In this document: piece by piece, positions 27,661 through 35,892 of the stretch | Numbering within the stretch: the first letter of the stretch is position 1 | How the letters are laid out: each line of letters starts with the position of its first letter | Assembly: GCA_910575035.1 (NCBI GenBank) | Contig: CAJTDL010000006.1 | Span: 186,001-250,000, forward strand | DNA length: 64,000 nucleotides | Source of the DNA: Lachnospiraceae bacterium | Lineage (GTDB): Bacteria > Bacillota > Clostridia > Lachnospirales > Lachnospiraceae | Direction: 5' to 3' | Program-made: the position numbers and the translations under genes | The notes under the pieces: model-generated | Databases searched by the model: none | What the model was told of the DNA's origin: nothing | Seen by the model: the letters and a program-made list of their open reading frames with translations, nothing else

Positions 27661-27746
27661 CGTAATGACCCCCTTTTTAAATTTTATCGTTTATTCTTAG
27701 GTATTTTATATTTTATCACATACTGGAAATATCCTCAACCCTTGCT

Positions 27747-27761
27747 TTCACTATAAGTGAA
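27747..27761. promoter_or_regulatory. Candidate controller-protein operator 1
   Basis: TTCACTATAAGTGAA is a perfect inverted repeat (6-3-6) in the divergent intergenic region between the methylase and the HTH gene. Confidence 0.6.
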
Positions 27762-27791
27762 TTTAAATATGGTGATTCTTATGCAATAATA

Positions 27792-27806
27792 TTCACAAAT
27801 AGTGAA
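27792..27806. promoter_or_regulatory. Candidate controller-protein operator 2
   Basis: TTCACAAATAGTGAA shares the arms TTCAC and GTGAA and the same 15-base length with the first site; centres are 45 bases apart. It lies 12 bases before the HTH gene start. Confidence 0.6.
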
Positions 27807-27818
27807 AGAGGTGTTCTA

Positions 27819-28052
27819 ATGCGTTTCAACAATGATGCTGATTTATATCGTACCATAGGCACAAATATAAAATATTTCCGATTACAAGTAAATTTAACTC
27901 AAGCCCAACTTGCAGAGCAAGCCAAAATCAGCATTAGTTATCTTTCTAAAATTGAAGCTTTGGGTTGTAACAAAAGCCTTTCTATATCTATTCTAAATCA
28001 GATTGCAAATGTACTTGATATTGATATTACTGAATTTTTTAAGGAGAATTAA
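27819..28052 (+). CDS. XRE-family HTH protein, probable restriction controller (C protein)
   Basis: The 77-residue protein is almost entirely one helix-turn-helix domain, with LTQAQLAEQAKISISYLSKIEA at about 27-48, a size and layout typical of restriction-modification controller proteins. It ends 3 bases before the downstream nuclease gene and is divergent from the methylase gene. C proteins activate their own operon after a delay so that methylation precedes nuclease production. Two 15-bp inverted repeats upstream are plausible binding sites. A generic XRE regulator is the alternative, but the arrangement favours a C protein. Confidence 0.8.
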   Translation: MRFNNDADLYRTIGTNIKYFRLQVNLTQAQLAEQAKISISYLSKIEALGCNKSLSISILNQIANVLDIDITEFFKEN

Positions 28053-28055
28053 CTT

Positions 28056-28586
28056 ATGTCAAGAGAACCTAACAGATTTGGTGGTGGTGCCCAAACAAAT
28101 AAAAATGGATTGCTATTTGAACAAACAACATCATTAAATGAAGCATTACTTAATGCAGGTTTCGAAATTCGCAACCAATATGAGGTATACTTCAAAGAAC
28201 AACTCATCGGCTATTCTATCAATAAAGCTGCATTTTCGACCGTATTTTTGAGAGCAAATGGAATCAATGATAGGAATATTAATTCAAAAAGATGGGAGCC
28301 TGATGAAGCATTCATAAATAAATCAAATCATACTGTATATATCATTGAGAAAAAGTTTCAGCATATCAGCGGCTCAGTCGATGAAAAATTAGCCACTTTC
28401 CCTTTTAAAATCTATGAATATAAAAAACTCTTAACACCAATTAAATATGACATAGTATACATATACTTATTATCTTCAGAATGGTTTAATAAACCAAAAT
28501 ATCGTGACTACTATGATTATATGGATAATTTAGGATGCCCCTATTATTTTGACAGGCTTCCTTTAAATGCACTTGGCATTTACTAG
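28056..28586 (+). CDS. Probable type II restriction endonuclease, PD-(D/E)xK fold
   Basis: The 176-residue protein carries a catalytic signature typical of PD-(D/E)xK nucleases. P82-D83 lies in WEPDEAF, and E98-K-K100 in VYIIEKKFQ lies 15 residues further on. The N-terminal GGGAQTNKNGLLFEQ segment resembles small type II enzymes. It is co-transcribed with the HTH gene (3-base gap, AAGGAG inside the end of the controller gene) and divergent from a DNA methyltransferase, the classic layout of a controlled restriction-modification system. Recognition sequence is unknown. The reading frame continues after two stop codons, so the protein may once have been longer. Confidence 0.72.
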   Translation: MSREPNRFGGGAQTNKNGLLFEQTTSLNEALLNAGFEIRNQYEVYFKEQLIGYSINKAAFSTVFLRANGINDRNINSKRWEPDEAFINKSNHTVYIIEKKFQHISGSVDEKLATFPFKIYEYKKLLTPIKYDIVYIYLLSSEWFNKPKYRDYYDYMDNLGCPYYFDRLPLNALGIY

Positions 28587-28736
28587 TTGGCTTAAATTCA
28601 CTTGATATCTGCTGATTGGCATAATTCCAATAAATATCCAATTATAAAAATACGATCTCCTATGCCTAGAACACTTGATAATTTAAAGGATTTGAAAATA
28701 TATACAAAGATTGATATTAATTTAGAAAAATATTGA
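28587..28736 (+). pseudogene. Read-through remnant after the restriction gene
   Basis: In the same frame as the nuclease gene, after TAG and TAA, there is a further open stretch ending in TGA at 28736 that reads as plausible protein (for example SPMPRTLDNLKDLKIYTKID). A 29-bp imperfect tandem duplication (22 of 29 identical), beginning TTAAAT and ending TTGGC, straddles the stop. The rest of the gap to 28884 shows nothing. Confidence 0.3.
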
Positions 28737-28884
28737 AAAACAAGAAAAAAATGGATATTTTCAGTTTTATCTCAACACAAGCCACCGATAGCGCTGATTG
28801 ATGAAACCAGGCTGTCAGCGGCTTATTCTGCTGCTTCTTTAGGAGTCCTTGCATTTTGCCTCCTCCTTGAGCTCCCTGAAAAAG

Positions 28885-31614
28885 TTACTCCACATTTTTC
28901 AACGCTTCCTCCATAGGGATCTTTTGAATCCTCCTAAAATCAAAGGCCATAACAACCAGATACCCTATCAGGACAAACAGGAACATTTTCAGATACCCCA
29001 TTGGCTCAATCACAAAGCCAAACCATCCACTGTAGCTGAACATTATCGCCTTCCAAGCCTGTTCCATCACAAATGCCCCTAATATCACGCTGGCAGCATC
29101 TGCAGCAATCAGGAATACCGTGGTAGAAAACAGGTACAGGCTTGCAATTTCCCTGTTTTCATATCCCAGGATTTTGGCCATGGAGATGGCATTTTCGTTT
29201 TTCTCTATGATGATTTTTGTCAGAAGGTAAATCAAGACTGCAGACAGCAGAATGCATAAAAATTGAAAATAATCCATATAAGCCCCCATAGAATGGTCTA
29301 ACTGGTCACACATTTTGGTAATATCCCGTTCGGTGATAACTGTGGCAATATCTTCTTCTGCCAGATCTGTAATTTCTGAGTCAGACATAAAACCGCTGAA
29401 TTCCTCTTTCCCCAACTGGAATATGGAACGGAAATTTTTCATTGGCATGAAAAGCGAAATATTCAGGCTTTTGGCGTAGATTCCTGCAACCTGGAACTGA
29501 TACTGCCTGTTCTCATACTTTTCATCCAGAACAACACTGTCCCCCACTTGCAGCCCATACTTTTCAGCAAAGGACGCAGAAATATAGGCCTCCCCTTTCC
29601 GCAAAGATTCCAGTCCATCTATTTTTACATATTTGCTGTTATCTGAGATTCCATACACAGAAATTTCCTCATCCAATGCATCGCTTTTTTTCTGCAGTGC
29701 CCACATGCCAAATTTCTCAGCATCTTTATTTTCTGTTTGGAGCGCATCCCCCTCTTCACTTTGATATGATTCTAGCACGTATTGGTACTTGGCAAACATC
29801 ATATTCCCAGCATTTTCCTGATAGAAATCCAGGGTATCTGGCATTCCCACAGCCATTGCAAGCATCACCATAATAAAGAAGATGCCCAAAAAAAGGATGG
29901 CATAATTGGAAATGTTCTGAAACATGATACGCAAACGGAACCTGCTGAAAAATTTCCAATTTGGAAGGCGTATTGCCTTTTTACCCTTTGCTTTCTTTAA
30001 ATCGCAACGTAAAAACTGCAAAGGCGTATGGCTCATCATTTTCATAATCACCACAAGGTTTACTACAAGCATCAGTATTACGGGAATCAATGTGGTCTTG
30101 AAAAATGCATCTGGATTCCAGGCTGTCTTATAAGCCGGAAGGCTGTAACTGTTATAATACATGGACACTACCACATTTTTGAACAAGGTATATCCCAGGA
30201 TATTTCCAATGCCTGCCGCTAAAAATGTGATAATCACCGGCATGGAAAGGTAATGCCTGGCCAGCTCTCCCCTGGTATATCCAGAAGCGCGGAGGGTTCC
30301 AATTGCCTGGGCTTCCTTTGTGATTGTATTGCTGATGGTAACAGCAAAAATAAATGCAATGATCACGATCAAAATATCCAAAAGCACGCCGCCCATAGCC
30401 TCGTCAGACCCCATATCATCTGTTGCAAAATGGATTGCTGGATTTGCATAGCTTGGCATGTAATCTTCCATTTCATTATCACCCACAACCGTCTGTGTAA
30501 GCAGGGCCTTAAGGAAATTATCAGAAAAGCTCTTTTCTTCCCTTTCATCTGACGGCTGATTTTCATACTGCCAAGCATAGGCATAATGGATATCCTTACT
30601 TAAGCGGTTAAATCCTCCTTCTGTCACCATCGCCACATTAAATTTCAAGGCGTCAAAGATCAAATCGGTACTTTTTTCATGGAGCGTAGCATAATTTACA
30701 TAGGCGATCAGCCCAACCACTTGAAAACGCTGCCCGCCTACAGAGATGGCATCCCCTACTTTCATCCCAACATTATCTGCATGCATACGGTCAACTGCAA
30801 TCTCATCCCCTGCCTCTGGGAAATTGCCTTCCATAAGGCATGCCAGGTTTACCGCATCTGTCCTGGCATAGACCCGGACTGTCCCATCTGCCAAACCATC
30901 ACCATCTATGTCCTCTTCTTCATTCCTATAAAAGTTTTCATATACTTTTACAGGAACCCTTTGAAAATCAGGGTCATTCAATTCATACTTCTCCTCGGCC
31001 TCTGCATATTCCTCCTCAATTTCTTCCTGAACCCCTTCCCAGGCTTTCGTATAGGCTTCTGCATAAGCCTCCTCATAGGCTGTACTATACGCATCCTCAT
31101 AAGCCGTATCATAAGCAGGCTGATAATCCCCTGACTGCTTTGCCTGTTCTACAGCCGCCCCCAGCATGGCTTCAGCAGACGCCGCATCCAGCCCCTGCGC
31201 CAGCAAGCTTTCCCTTACCTGGGCTTCAAAGGAAGATTCAAATTCCTTTTCAAACGCAGCATCAAATGTTTCTGTAAACTCCTCCTGAAATTCCCCTTCA
31301 AATTTCCCATCCAGTTCTTCCCGGGCTTTTTCCATATAATATGCCCTAATATCCGCCTTCTCCCCAGATGCAATTGCAGAAAGGAGTGTTTCCATTGCCT
31401 TCTGTTTCAGCTCAAAATGCCCATCTTCCCGTTTATAGCGGGATACCCCTTCCTCTGCCGCTTTCATCATGCTCCCATTCGCCACATACATTCCGGACAC
31501 AAACCCAATGGTGAGGATAAGAAATAAACTCACCACCAGATACTTTTTCCAGTCCCCCAAAAGCTCTCTGGGAACCCGCTTCACCAGAGGATTTTTCACC
31601 TTTCTCTTTTTCAT
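28885..31614 (-). CDS. FtsX-type ABC transporter permease with large extracytoplasmic domain
   Basis: The protein of about 909 residues has an N-terminal helix (LVVSLFLILTIGFVSGMYV) followed by a very long extracytoplasmic region. That region includes a charged, alanine/tyrosine-rich stretch (about 100-220) in which short DTAYEDAYSTAYEEAYAE units repeat. An FtsX/MacB permease core (three helices, about 430-560) follows, then a second extracytoplasmic domain and a final three-helix FtsX core. ATG 31614 has AGGAGG 10 bases upstream; ATG 31620 is also possible. It is downstream of its ATPase gene. Such transporters export peptides or lipids or transmit mechanical signals; the substrate is unknown. 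Confidence 0.85.
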   Translation of the reverse strand: MKKRKVKNPLVKRVPRELLGDWKKYLVVSLFLILTIGFVSGMYVANGSMMKAAEEGVSRYKREDGHFELKQKAMETLLSAIASGEKADIRAYYMEKAREELDGKFEGEFQEEFTETFDAAFEKEFESSFEAQVRESLLAQGLDAASAEAMLGAAVEQAKQSGDYQPAYDTAYEDAYSTAYEEAYAEAYTKAWEGVQEEIEEEYAEAEEKYELNDPDFQRVPVKVYENFYRNEEEDIDGDGLADGTVRVYARTDAVNLACLMEGNFPEAGDEIAVDRMHADNVGMKVGDAISVGGQRFQVVGLIAYVNYATLHEKSTDLIFDALKFNVAMVTEGGFNRLSKDIHYAYAWQYENQPSDEREEKSFSDNFLKALLTQTVVGDNEMEDYMPSYANPAIHFATDDMGSDEAMGGVLLDILIVIIAFIFAVTISNTITKEAQAIGTLRASGYTRGELARHYLSMPVIITFLAAGIGNILGYTLFKNVVVSMYYNSYSLPAYKTAWNPDAFFKTTLIPVILMLVVNLVVIMKMMSHTPLQFLRCDLKKAKGKKAIRLPNWKFFSRFRLRIMFQNISNYAILFLGIFFIMVMLAMAVGMPDTLDFYQENAGNMMFAKYQYVLESYQSEEGDALQTENKDAEKFGMWALQKKSDALDEEISVYGISDNSKYVKIDGLESLRKGEAYISASFAEKYGLQVGDSVVLDEKYENRQYQFQVAGIYAKSLNISLFMPMKNFRSIFQLGKEEFSGFMSDSEITDLAEEDIATVITERDITKMCDQLDHSMGAYMDYFQFLCILLSAVLIYLLTKIIIEKNENAISMAKILGYENREIASLYLFSTTVFLIAADAASVILGAFVMEQAWKAIMFSYSGWFGFVIEPMGYLKMFLFVLIGYLVVMAFDFRRIQKIPMEEALKNVE

Positions 31615-31628
31615 CCCCATGTGCCCTC

Positions 31629-32345
31629 CTACCACTCCAGATCCACTGCAGAAATTTTATTGCCGTTCCTCTCATTTTTGCGGATAGTCCCATCCCGAAG
31701 CTGAATCACATGATCAGCCATATGCCGAATTGCTTCATTATGGGTAACCATAATAATGGTATTGCCATATTTCACATTAACATCCTCAATCAGCTTCAAG
31801 ATCTCCTTAGATGTATTATAATCCAACGCGCCAGTAGGCTCATCACAAAGCAGGATATCTGGATTTTTGACAATCGCACGCCCAATGGAGACACGCTGCT
31901 GCTGCCCGCCAGAGAGCTGGTTCGGGAGCTTATGTTTATGCTCTTCTAACCCCAGCGTGCACAAAAGCTCATCAATATCCAGTGGCTGATCTGACAGATA
32001 TGCCCCAACCTCAATATTCTCCTTCACATTCAAATTTGCGATTAAATGATACATCTGGAAAACATATCCCAAATGCTTCCTGCGGTACTGGGTCAGCCCC
32101 TTTTCCCCCAAATCTTCCAGCTTATCGCCCCTGATAGAAATATATCCCCCATCCGCGCTGTCGATTCCACCAATAATATTTAGCAATGTAGACTTGCCAG
32201 ACCCAGAAGGCCCCAGCAGTACGCAAAATTCCCCTTTTGCAACAGAAAAGTTCATCCCCCGCAGCACTTCCTGCCGTGTTTCCCCATTTCCAAATCCCTT
32301 ATTCAAATCCACTATTTCCAAAAATTTCTTCTCCTGTCCTGACAT
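31629..32345 (-). CDS. ABC transporter ATP-binding protein (LolD/MacB type)
   Basis: The 238-residue ATPase shows Walker [10 protein letters not shown] (about 44-52), the signature [15 protein letters not shown], Walker [14 protein letters not shown] and the switch histidine in IIMVTHNEA. It is the cytoplasmic motor for the FtsX-type permease encoded 14 bases downstream. AAAGGAGG lies just before ATG 32345. A well-formed promoter (32559-32588) with two operator-like inverted repeats (32483-32550) precedes it, so the pair is probably repressed in the absence of an inducer. Confidence 0.92.
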   Translation of the reverse strand: MSGQEKKFLEIVDLNKGFGNGETRQEVLRGMNFSVAKGEFCVLLGPSGSGKSTLLNIIGGIDSADGGYISIRGDKLEDLGEKGLTQYRRKHLGYVFQMYHLIANLNVKENIEVGAYLSDQPLDIDELLCTLGLEEHKHKLPNQLSGGQQQRVSIGRAIVKNPDILLCDEPTGALDYNTSKEILKLIEDVNVKYGNTIIMVTHNEAIRHMADHVIQLRDGTIRKNERNGNKISAVDLEW

Positions 32346-32482
32346 GCTTCCTCCTTTCCTAGTCCATCCCTTAACTTCCCATACCGTACTTCTTCCGTTC
32401 TATTCCTGGTTCATACCTTCTATATTTTGTGTTTCTTTGCCTTTGCTTTTATTTCTTGCCTGATTGGCGTTCGACCGCAAAG

Positions 32483-32500
32483 AGTTAGATATAGCTAACT
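32483..32500. promoter_or_regulatory. Operator-like inverted repeat 2 in the ABC leader
   Basis: AGTTAG, six bases, CTAACT forms an inverted repeat with 6-bp arms. It matches the second copy at 32535-32550 (arms GTTAG/CTAAC, 6-base spacer), with centres 51 bases apart. Confidence 0.6.
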
Positions 32501-32534
32501 ATATATTCTATAAATGCGTCTACCAAACCACTAT

Positions 32535-32550
32535 GTTAGTAGCCGCTAAC
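32535..32550. promoter_or_regulatory. Operator-like inverted repeat 1 next to the -10 box
   Basis: GTTAG, six bases, CTAAC lies at the expected transcription start of the minus-strand promoter, ideally placed for repression. The arm pattern suits a TetR-type dimer, but no such regulator gene is nearby. Confidence 0.6.
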
Positions 32551-32558
32551 TCTTTTTT

Positions 32559-32588
32559 ATTATATCCCTCTCCACATACTTTTGTCAA
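32559..32588 (-). promoter_or_regulatory. Sigma-A promoter of the FtsX-type ABC operon
   Basis: On the minus strand TTGACA (32583-32588) and TATAAT (32559-32564) are both perfect, with an 18-base spacer. Confidence 0.85.
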
Positions 32589-32626
32589 TAAAATTATTAG
32601 TGGCTCTGATTCTCCCAAGTCTGCAT

Positions 32627-32700
32627 GTTACGATTCACGGTCTGGGAGCTGCTCATAACAACAATTTGGGGGCATATGTAAAACAGCAACTTAATGGATT
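32627..32700 (+). mobile_element. Degenerate MITE-like repeat copy
   Basis: The stretch begins GTTACGATTCACGG and continues with GGAGCTGCTCATAACAACAAT, matching the end and interior of the 52771-53041 element. No right end or target duplication is evident. It forms part of the 980-base gene-free gap 32346-33325, with the operators to its left and a decayed tnpV gene to its right. Confidence 0.45.
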
Positions 32701-32975
32701 TCATTGGCCAGCGGGCGGCGAACCGTCCATCCGGGAAAAGCCAGGGAATATTTGATATTGACATTCTGGTACCAGCCAGGATGGTGGATCGTCCGTCAGG
32801 GAGGGGCTTGGGCATAAGGGGCTGCCTGAAAAATGTGTAGTATGCCACATGGTGTTTCCTTTTATGCTGCCTGGTAAATTTAAAGATAGGATTTTCGTAG
32901 ATGGGTTAAACCAGATAGGGATGAAATAGATAGGTATCGGCAGGAGATAGATTTTCTCCTGCCATGCCTATCGCA

Positions 32976-33174
32976 AGCGGCAGCCTCAACGCTTACCTTT
33001 CCGACATCGACAGGCAGCACAGGAACGCTTTGAAAGGCTCATAGAGGGCATGAAACAAGCACAGGGCATAACAAACAGCTAAAGGCTGAAAATGCCTTAA
33101 AATAGACAGGACGGCACAATGACGTGAGGGCTTGTGCAAAGGAGGTTGTGGAAAGGGAAATCATATATTCATAG
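32976..33174 (+). pseudogene. Decayed TnpV-like transposon protein gene
   Basis: Three pieces in different frames read as consecutive parts of a TnpV-type protein: SGSLNAYLSDIDRQ (from 32976), then AQERFERLIEGMKQAQGIT, then TGRHNDVRACAKEVVEREII followed by YS and TAG (33172-33174). At least one frameshift near 33017 and an internal stop disrupt it. TnpV-type proteins are found in Tn4451-like and other clostridial integrative elements. This indicates that a mobile element once inserted here and decayed. No upstream start is recognisable. Confidence 0.65.
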
Positions 33175-33325
33175 ATTTATATATTGCAAATCATAATCAG
33201 GGGGCGAGGATATTTCCTTGCTCTTTCTGTATGTAAAATGTTGAATAAAATGGCATATCTTTATGAAATCTTCAAAACTGTACAGTACCCTTTTCCTATC
33301 AAAATCAAGAAAGGAAATGAACACT

Positions 33326-34021
33326 ATGGATTTCATATTGAAAACAACAAATCTTAGTAGGAATTTTGGGAAACATTCTGCTGTAACGGATATATCAATT
33401 CATGTACGGGAAAAAAGTGTCTACGGACTATTAGGTCCCAACGGGGCAGGAAAATCTACTATCCTAAAGATGATAACAGGTATGCTCCGTCCAACATCTG
33501 GCACGATTGAATTTTCAAGCCATGCATGGAACAGACAGGACTTAAAGCATATTGGGGCTTTGATAGAAAATCCCCCTTTATATGAAAATCTGACGGCATT
33601 TGAAAATTTAAAAGTAAGGACTATTTTGTTAGGTTTACCAGAACAACGAATAAATGATGTATTAAAAATTGTAGATTTGCAAAATACAGGAAAGAAAAAG
33701 GCAGGACAATTCTCAATGGGAATGAAACAGCGGTTGGGGATTGCAATAGCATTGCTGAATCATCCATCCTTGTTAATCCTGGATGAGCCGACAAACGGAT
33801 TAGACCCGATTGGTATCGGAGAATTGCGAAACTTAATCCGTTCATTTCCACAGCAAGGGATAACAGTTATATTATCAAGTCATATTCTTTCGGAGGTACA
33901 GCTTATTGCAGATGACATAGGCATTATTGCAAACGGTACGCTTGGATATGAAGGCGAAATGCAGCGTAGTGGAAATCTTGAGGAACTGTTTCTCAAAGTC
34001 GTTGAAGAAAGCCGGAGGTAA
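33326..34021 (+). CDS. Lantibiotic protection ABC transporter ATP-binding protein (LanF type)
   Basis: The 231-residue ATPase starts MDFILKTTNLSRNFGKHSAV and shows Walker A GPNGAGKST, the signature FSMGMKQRLGIAIALL, Walker B SLLILDEPTNGLDPIG and a switch region VILSSHIL. It resembles NisF/SpaF/MutF-type immunity ATPases and more broadly BcrA. ATG 33326 was chosen because AAAGGA lies about 10 bases upstream; starts further upstream lack support. Two MutE/MutG-like permease genes follow directly. Such complexes expel lantibiotics from the membrane. No lantibiotic structural or modification genes are present in the window. Confidence 0.88.
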   Translation: MDFILKTTNLSRNFGKHSAVTDISIHVREKSVYGLLGPNGAGKSTILKMITGMLRPTSGTIEFSSHAWNRQDLKHIGALIENPPLYENLTAFENLKVRTILLGLPEQRINDVLKIVDLQNTGKKKAGQFSMGMKQRLGIAIALLNHPSLLILDEPTNGLDPIGIGELRNLIRSFPQQGITVILSSHILSEVQLIADDIGIIANGTLGYEGEMQRSGNLEELFLKVVEESRR

Positions 34022-34025
34022 CAGG

Positions 34026-34775
34026 ATGAAAAAATATATACGCTCCGAATGGATGAAACACAGACGGACTTTTGTAATGAAACTTCTTATCCTTGCCCCT
34101 GTTATTACGCTGCTTATGAATGTTTTTGCACCAATGTGGTATCAGCAAAATTCATTTAACTGGTGGTATATTTTGCTTTTCCCTGGCTTCCTTACTTTGC
34201 TTTGCACGATATGCGAGCAGCGGGACGGGGGAAAGATGAAATACAGAAGCCTTATTCCTCTTTCCATAAAGCTTGAAAATGTCTGGATTGCAAAAGCGAC
34301 TGTTATATTGCTTTTTGACATTGCAGCAAACTTAGTATTCTTAAGCTTGAATATGCTTGGCGGTGTGGCAGTTTTCCTTATTTACGAAATCCCAACCAGT
34401 ATATCGCTGATTCAGGCTACAACGGGCATCTTTTGTATTATTGTGGCATCTATGTGGGAAATACCAGTCTGCTTGTGGCTGTCGAAAAAGGTTGGTGCAT
34501 TTGCAACAGTTGCGATAAATGCAGGAATAGGCCCAGTCTTAGGTGTAGAACTGGCGAATACCAAGTTTTGGATTTTTTGCCCGTATAGTTGGATATCCCG
34601 TTTAATGGTTCCTGCAATTGGGATATTGCCAAACGGTGTACCTGTTTCTGAAGAAGCAGGTAATTTACCAGTGCCAGTTGCAATGATTATTTTAGCATTA
34701 CTATTTTCTGTGATATTAAGTTTTGTTTTGATAAGGCTTAGTGCTAAAAGTTTTTCACAGCAGGAGGTAAAATAG
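34026..34775 (+). CDS. Lantibiotic immunity ABC permease (MutE/EpiE type)
   Basis: The 249-residue membrane protein begins MKKYIRSEWMKHRRTFVMKL and has about six hydrophobic segments, like LanE/MutE permeases. GGAGGT lies 6 bases before ATG 34026, four bases after the ATPase stop. Its stop codon shares a base with the GTG start of the next permease gene, showing tight translational coupling. It should form, with the neighbouring permease and ATPase, an exporter that removes antimicrobial peptide from the membrane. Confidence 0.85.
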   Translation: MKKYIRSEWMKHRRTFVMKLLILAPVITLLMNVFAPMWYQQNSFNWWYILLFPGFLTLLCTICEQRDGGKMKYRSLIPLSIKLENVWIAKATVILLFDIAANLVFLSLNMLGGVAVFLIYEIPTSISLIQATTGIFCIIVASMWEIPVCLWLSKKVGAFATVAINAGIGPVLGVELANTKFWIFCPYSWISRLMVPAIGILPNGVPVSEEAGNLPVPVAMIILALLFSVILSFVLIRLSAKSFSQQEVK

Positions 34776-35518
34776 TGGGAACAATATTTAGGTGTATAAG
34801 AGCGAATTATCTTAAAACGAAGGGTTCTATACTGAGCGTTATTTATGTACTTATCCCTTTTGTACTGGCTTTGGCATTTGCAGGCTATTTTCATATTTCA
34901 AATTGGGACAGGACACTTAAAATAAGTGCTTTTCTTGAAATGATGGGTATCATATATCCGTTTTTGATTGGAATCACCGCGGGAATCATTGCACAGCAGG
35001 AAAGCCGGGCAGGACAGTATCAATTTATATTGAGTACTGTCCCGTCAAGGGTAAGCGTTTATATCGGGGAAATATGTTTCTTACTGATAAATTCCTTATT
35101 ATTTTTTGTAGTTGCTGTTGCCTGTTTTTCGCTACTCTTTCCGTTTGCTTCCATAAATGGCTGCATTCAGATTATAGGGCTTCTGCTTTTAGGTACTGCC
35201 CCTATATATCTGATACATTTCCTGTGTGCTTTCATGTTTGGTAAAAGTGCTTCTATGGGGCTTGGAATAGCAGGAAGTTTATTGGCGGCAATTATGCTCA
35301 CGGGTTTAGGGGATATATGTTGGCAATATATTCCGTGGGCGTGGAGCGTCCGCTTTATGGATTTCTGGTGTCTTTCTGTCACGGACAGGAATGTCTATTT
35401 GCAGAGTTGCAATTCATTTTACGGTGGGATTATAATAAATGTAATGGTGGTGCTTGTGTTATTTGCTATCGGCATTATTTGGATTAAGTTATGGGACGGA
35501 GGAAAAGAAAATGATTAA
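34775..35518 (+). CDS. Lantibiotic immunity ABC permease (MutG type)
   Basis: The 247-residue membrane protein has about six hydrophobic segments and resembles LanG/MutG permeases, for example FLIGITAGIIAQQESRAGQYQ in the first half. It starts with GTG at 34775, preceded by CAGGAGG, and shares one base with the previous stop. Its 3' end overlaps the immunity lipoprotein gene by 8 bases. The three genes form a LanFEG cassette. Confidence 0.85.
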   Translation: MGTIFRCIRANYLKTKGSILSVIYVLIPFVLALAFAGYFHISNWDRTLKISAFLEMMGIIYPFLIGITAGIIAQQESRAGQYQFILSTVPSRVSVYIGEICFLLINSLLFFVVAVACFSLLFPFASINGCIQIIGLLLLGTAPIYLIHFLCAFMFGKSASMGLGIAGSLLAAIMLTGLGDICWQYIPWAWSVRFMDFWCLSVTDRNVYLQSCNSFYGGIIINVMVVLVLFAIGIIWIKLWDGGKEND

Positions 35519-35879
35519 GAAAATGCTGTTGGTATGTGTATGTCTGATAGCTTTAAGTGTCTGTTTCGCAGGCTGCAATAACAATCAAATATTGGATACG
35601 GCTGATAAGAATAATACGCTGAATGACACTCTTCCTAAATATGAGCTGAATACTGCTGATTATACGGAGATAAGCTTTGACGGAAAGACATACGCCATTA
35701 CAGAAAGAACAACAAAACCCTCTGATTTAGGTGAAGTAATTGGGCAGGTTTCTCAAAACATTACAACGGTTGATGGAGATAAATTGCGGTATGGATATAT
35801 TTATATGCTTGAGGGGACAACGGATATTGCAGTAAATATCAATGAAAAATACTTTATTGCAGAATTGGCAGATAAATAA
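35511..35879 (+). CDS. NisI/SpaI-like lantibiotic immunity lipoprotein
   Basis: The 122-residue protein has a short lipoprotein signal, MIKKMLLVCVCLIALSVCFAGC, so it should be attached to the outer face of the membrane. The mature part (YTEISFDGKTYAITERTT and IAVNINEKYFIAEL) is like small NisI/SpaI-type immunity lipoproteins that bind a specific lantibiotic. ATG 35511 has GGAGG 8 bases upstream and overlaps the end of the permease gene. The family assignment rests on context and on the -GKTYAI- and -INEKYFIAE- segments, so it is moderately secure. Confidence 0.72.
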   Translation: MIKKMLLVCVCLIALSVCFAGCNNNQILDTADKNNTLNDTLPKYELNTADYTEISFDGKTYAITERTTKPSDLGEVIGQVSQNITTVDGDKLRYGYIYMLEGTTDIAVNINEKYFIAELADK

Positions 35880-35892
35880 AGGAGGATTTAAG

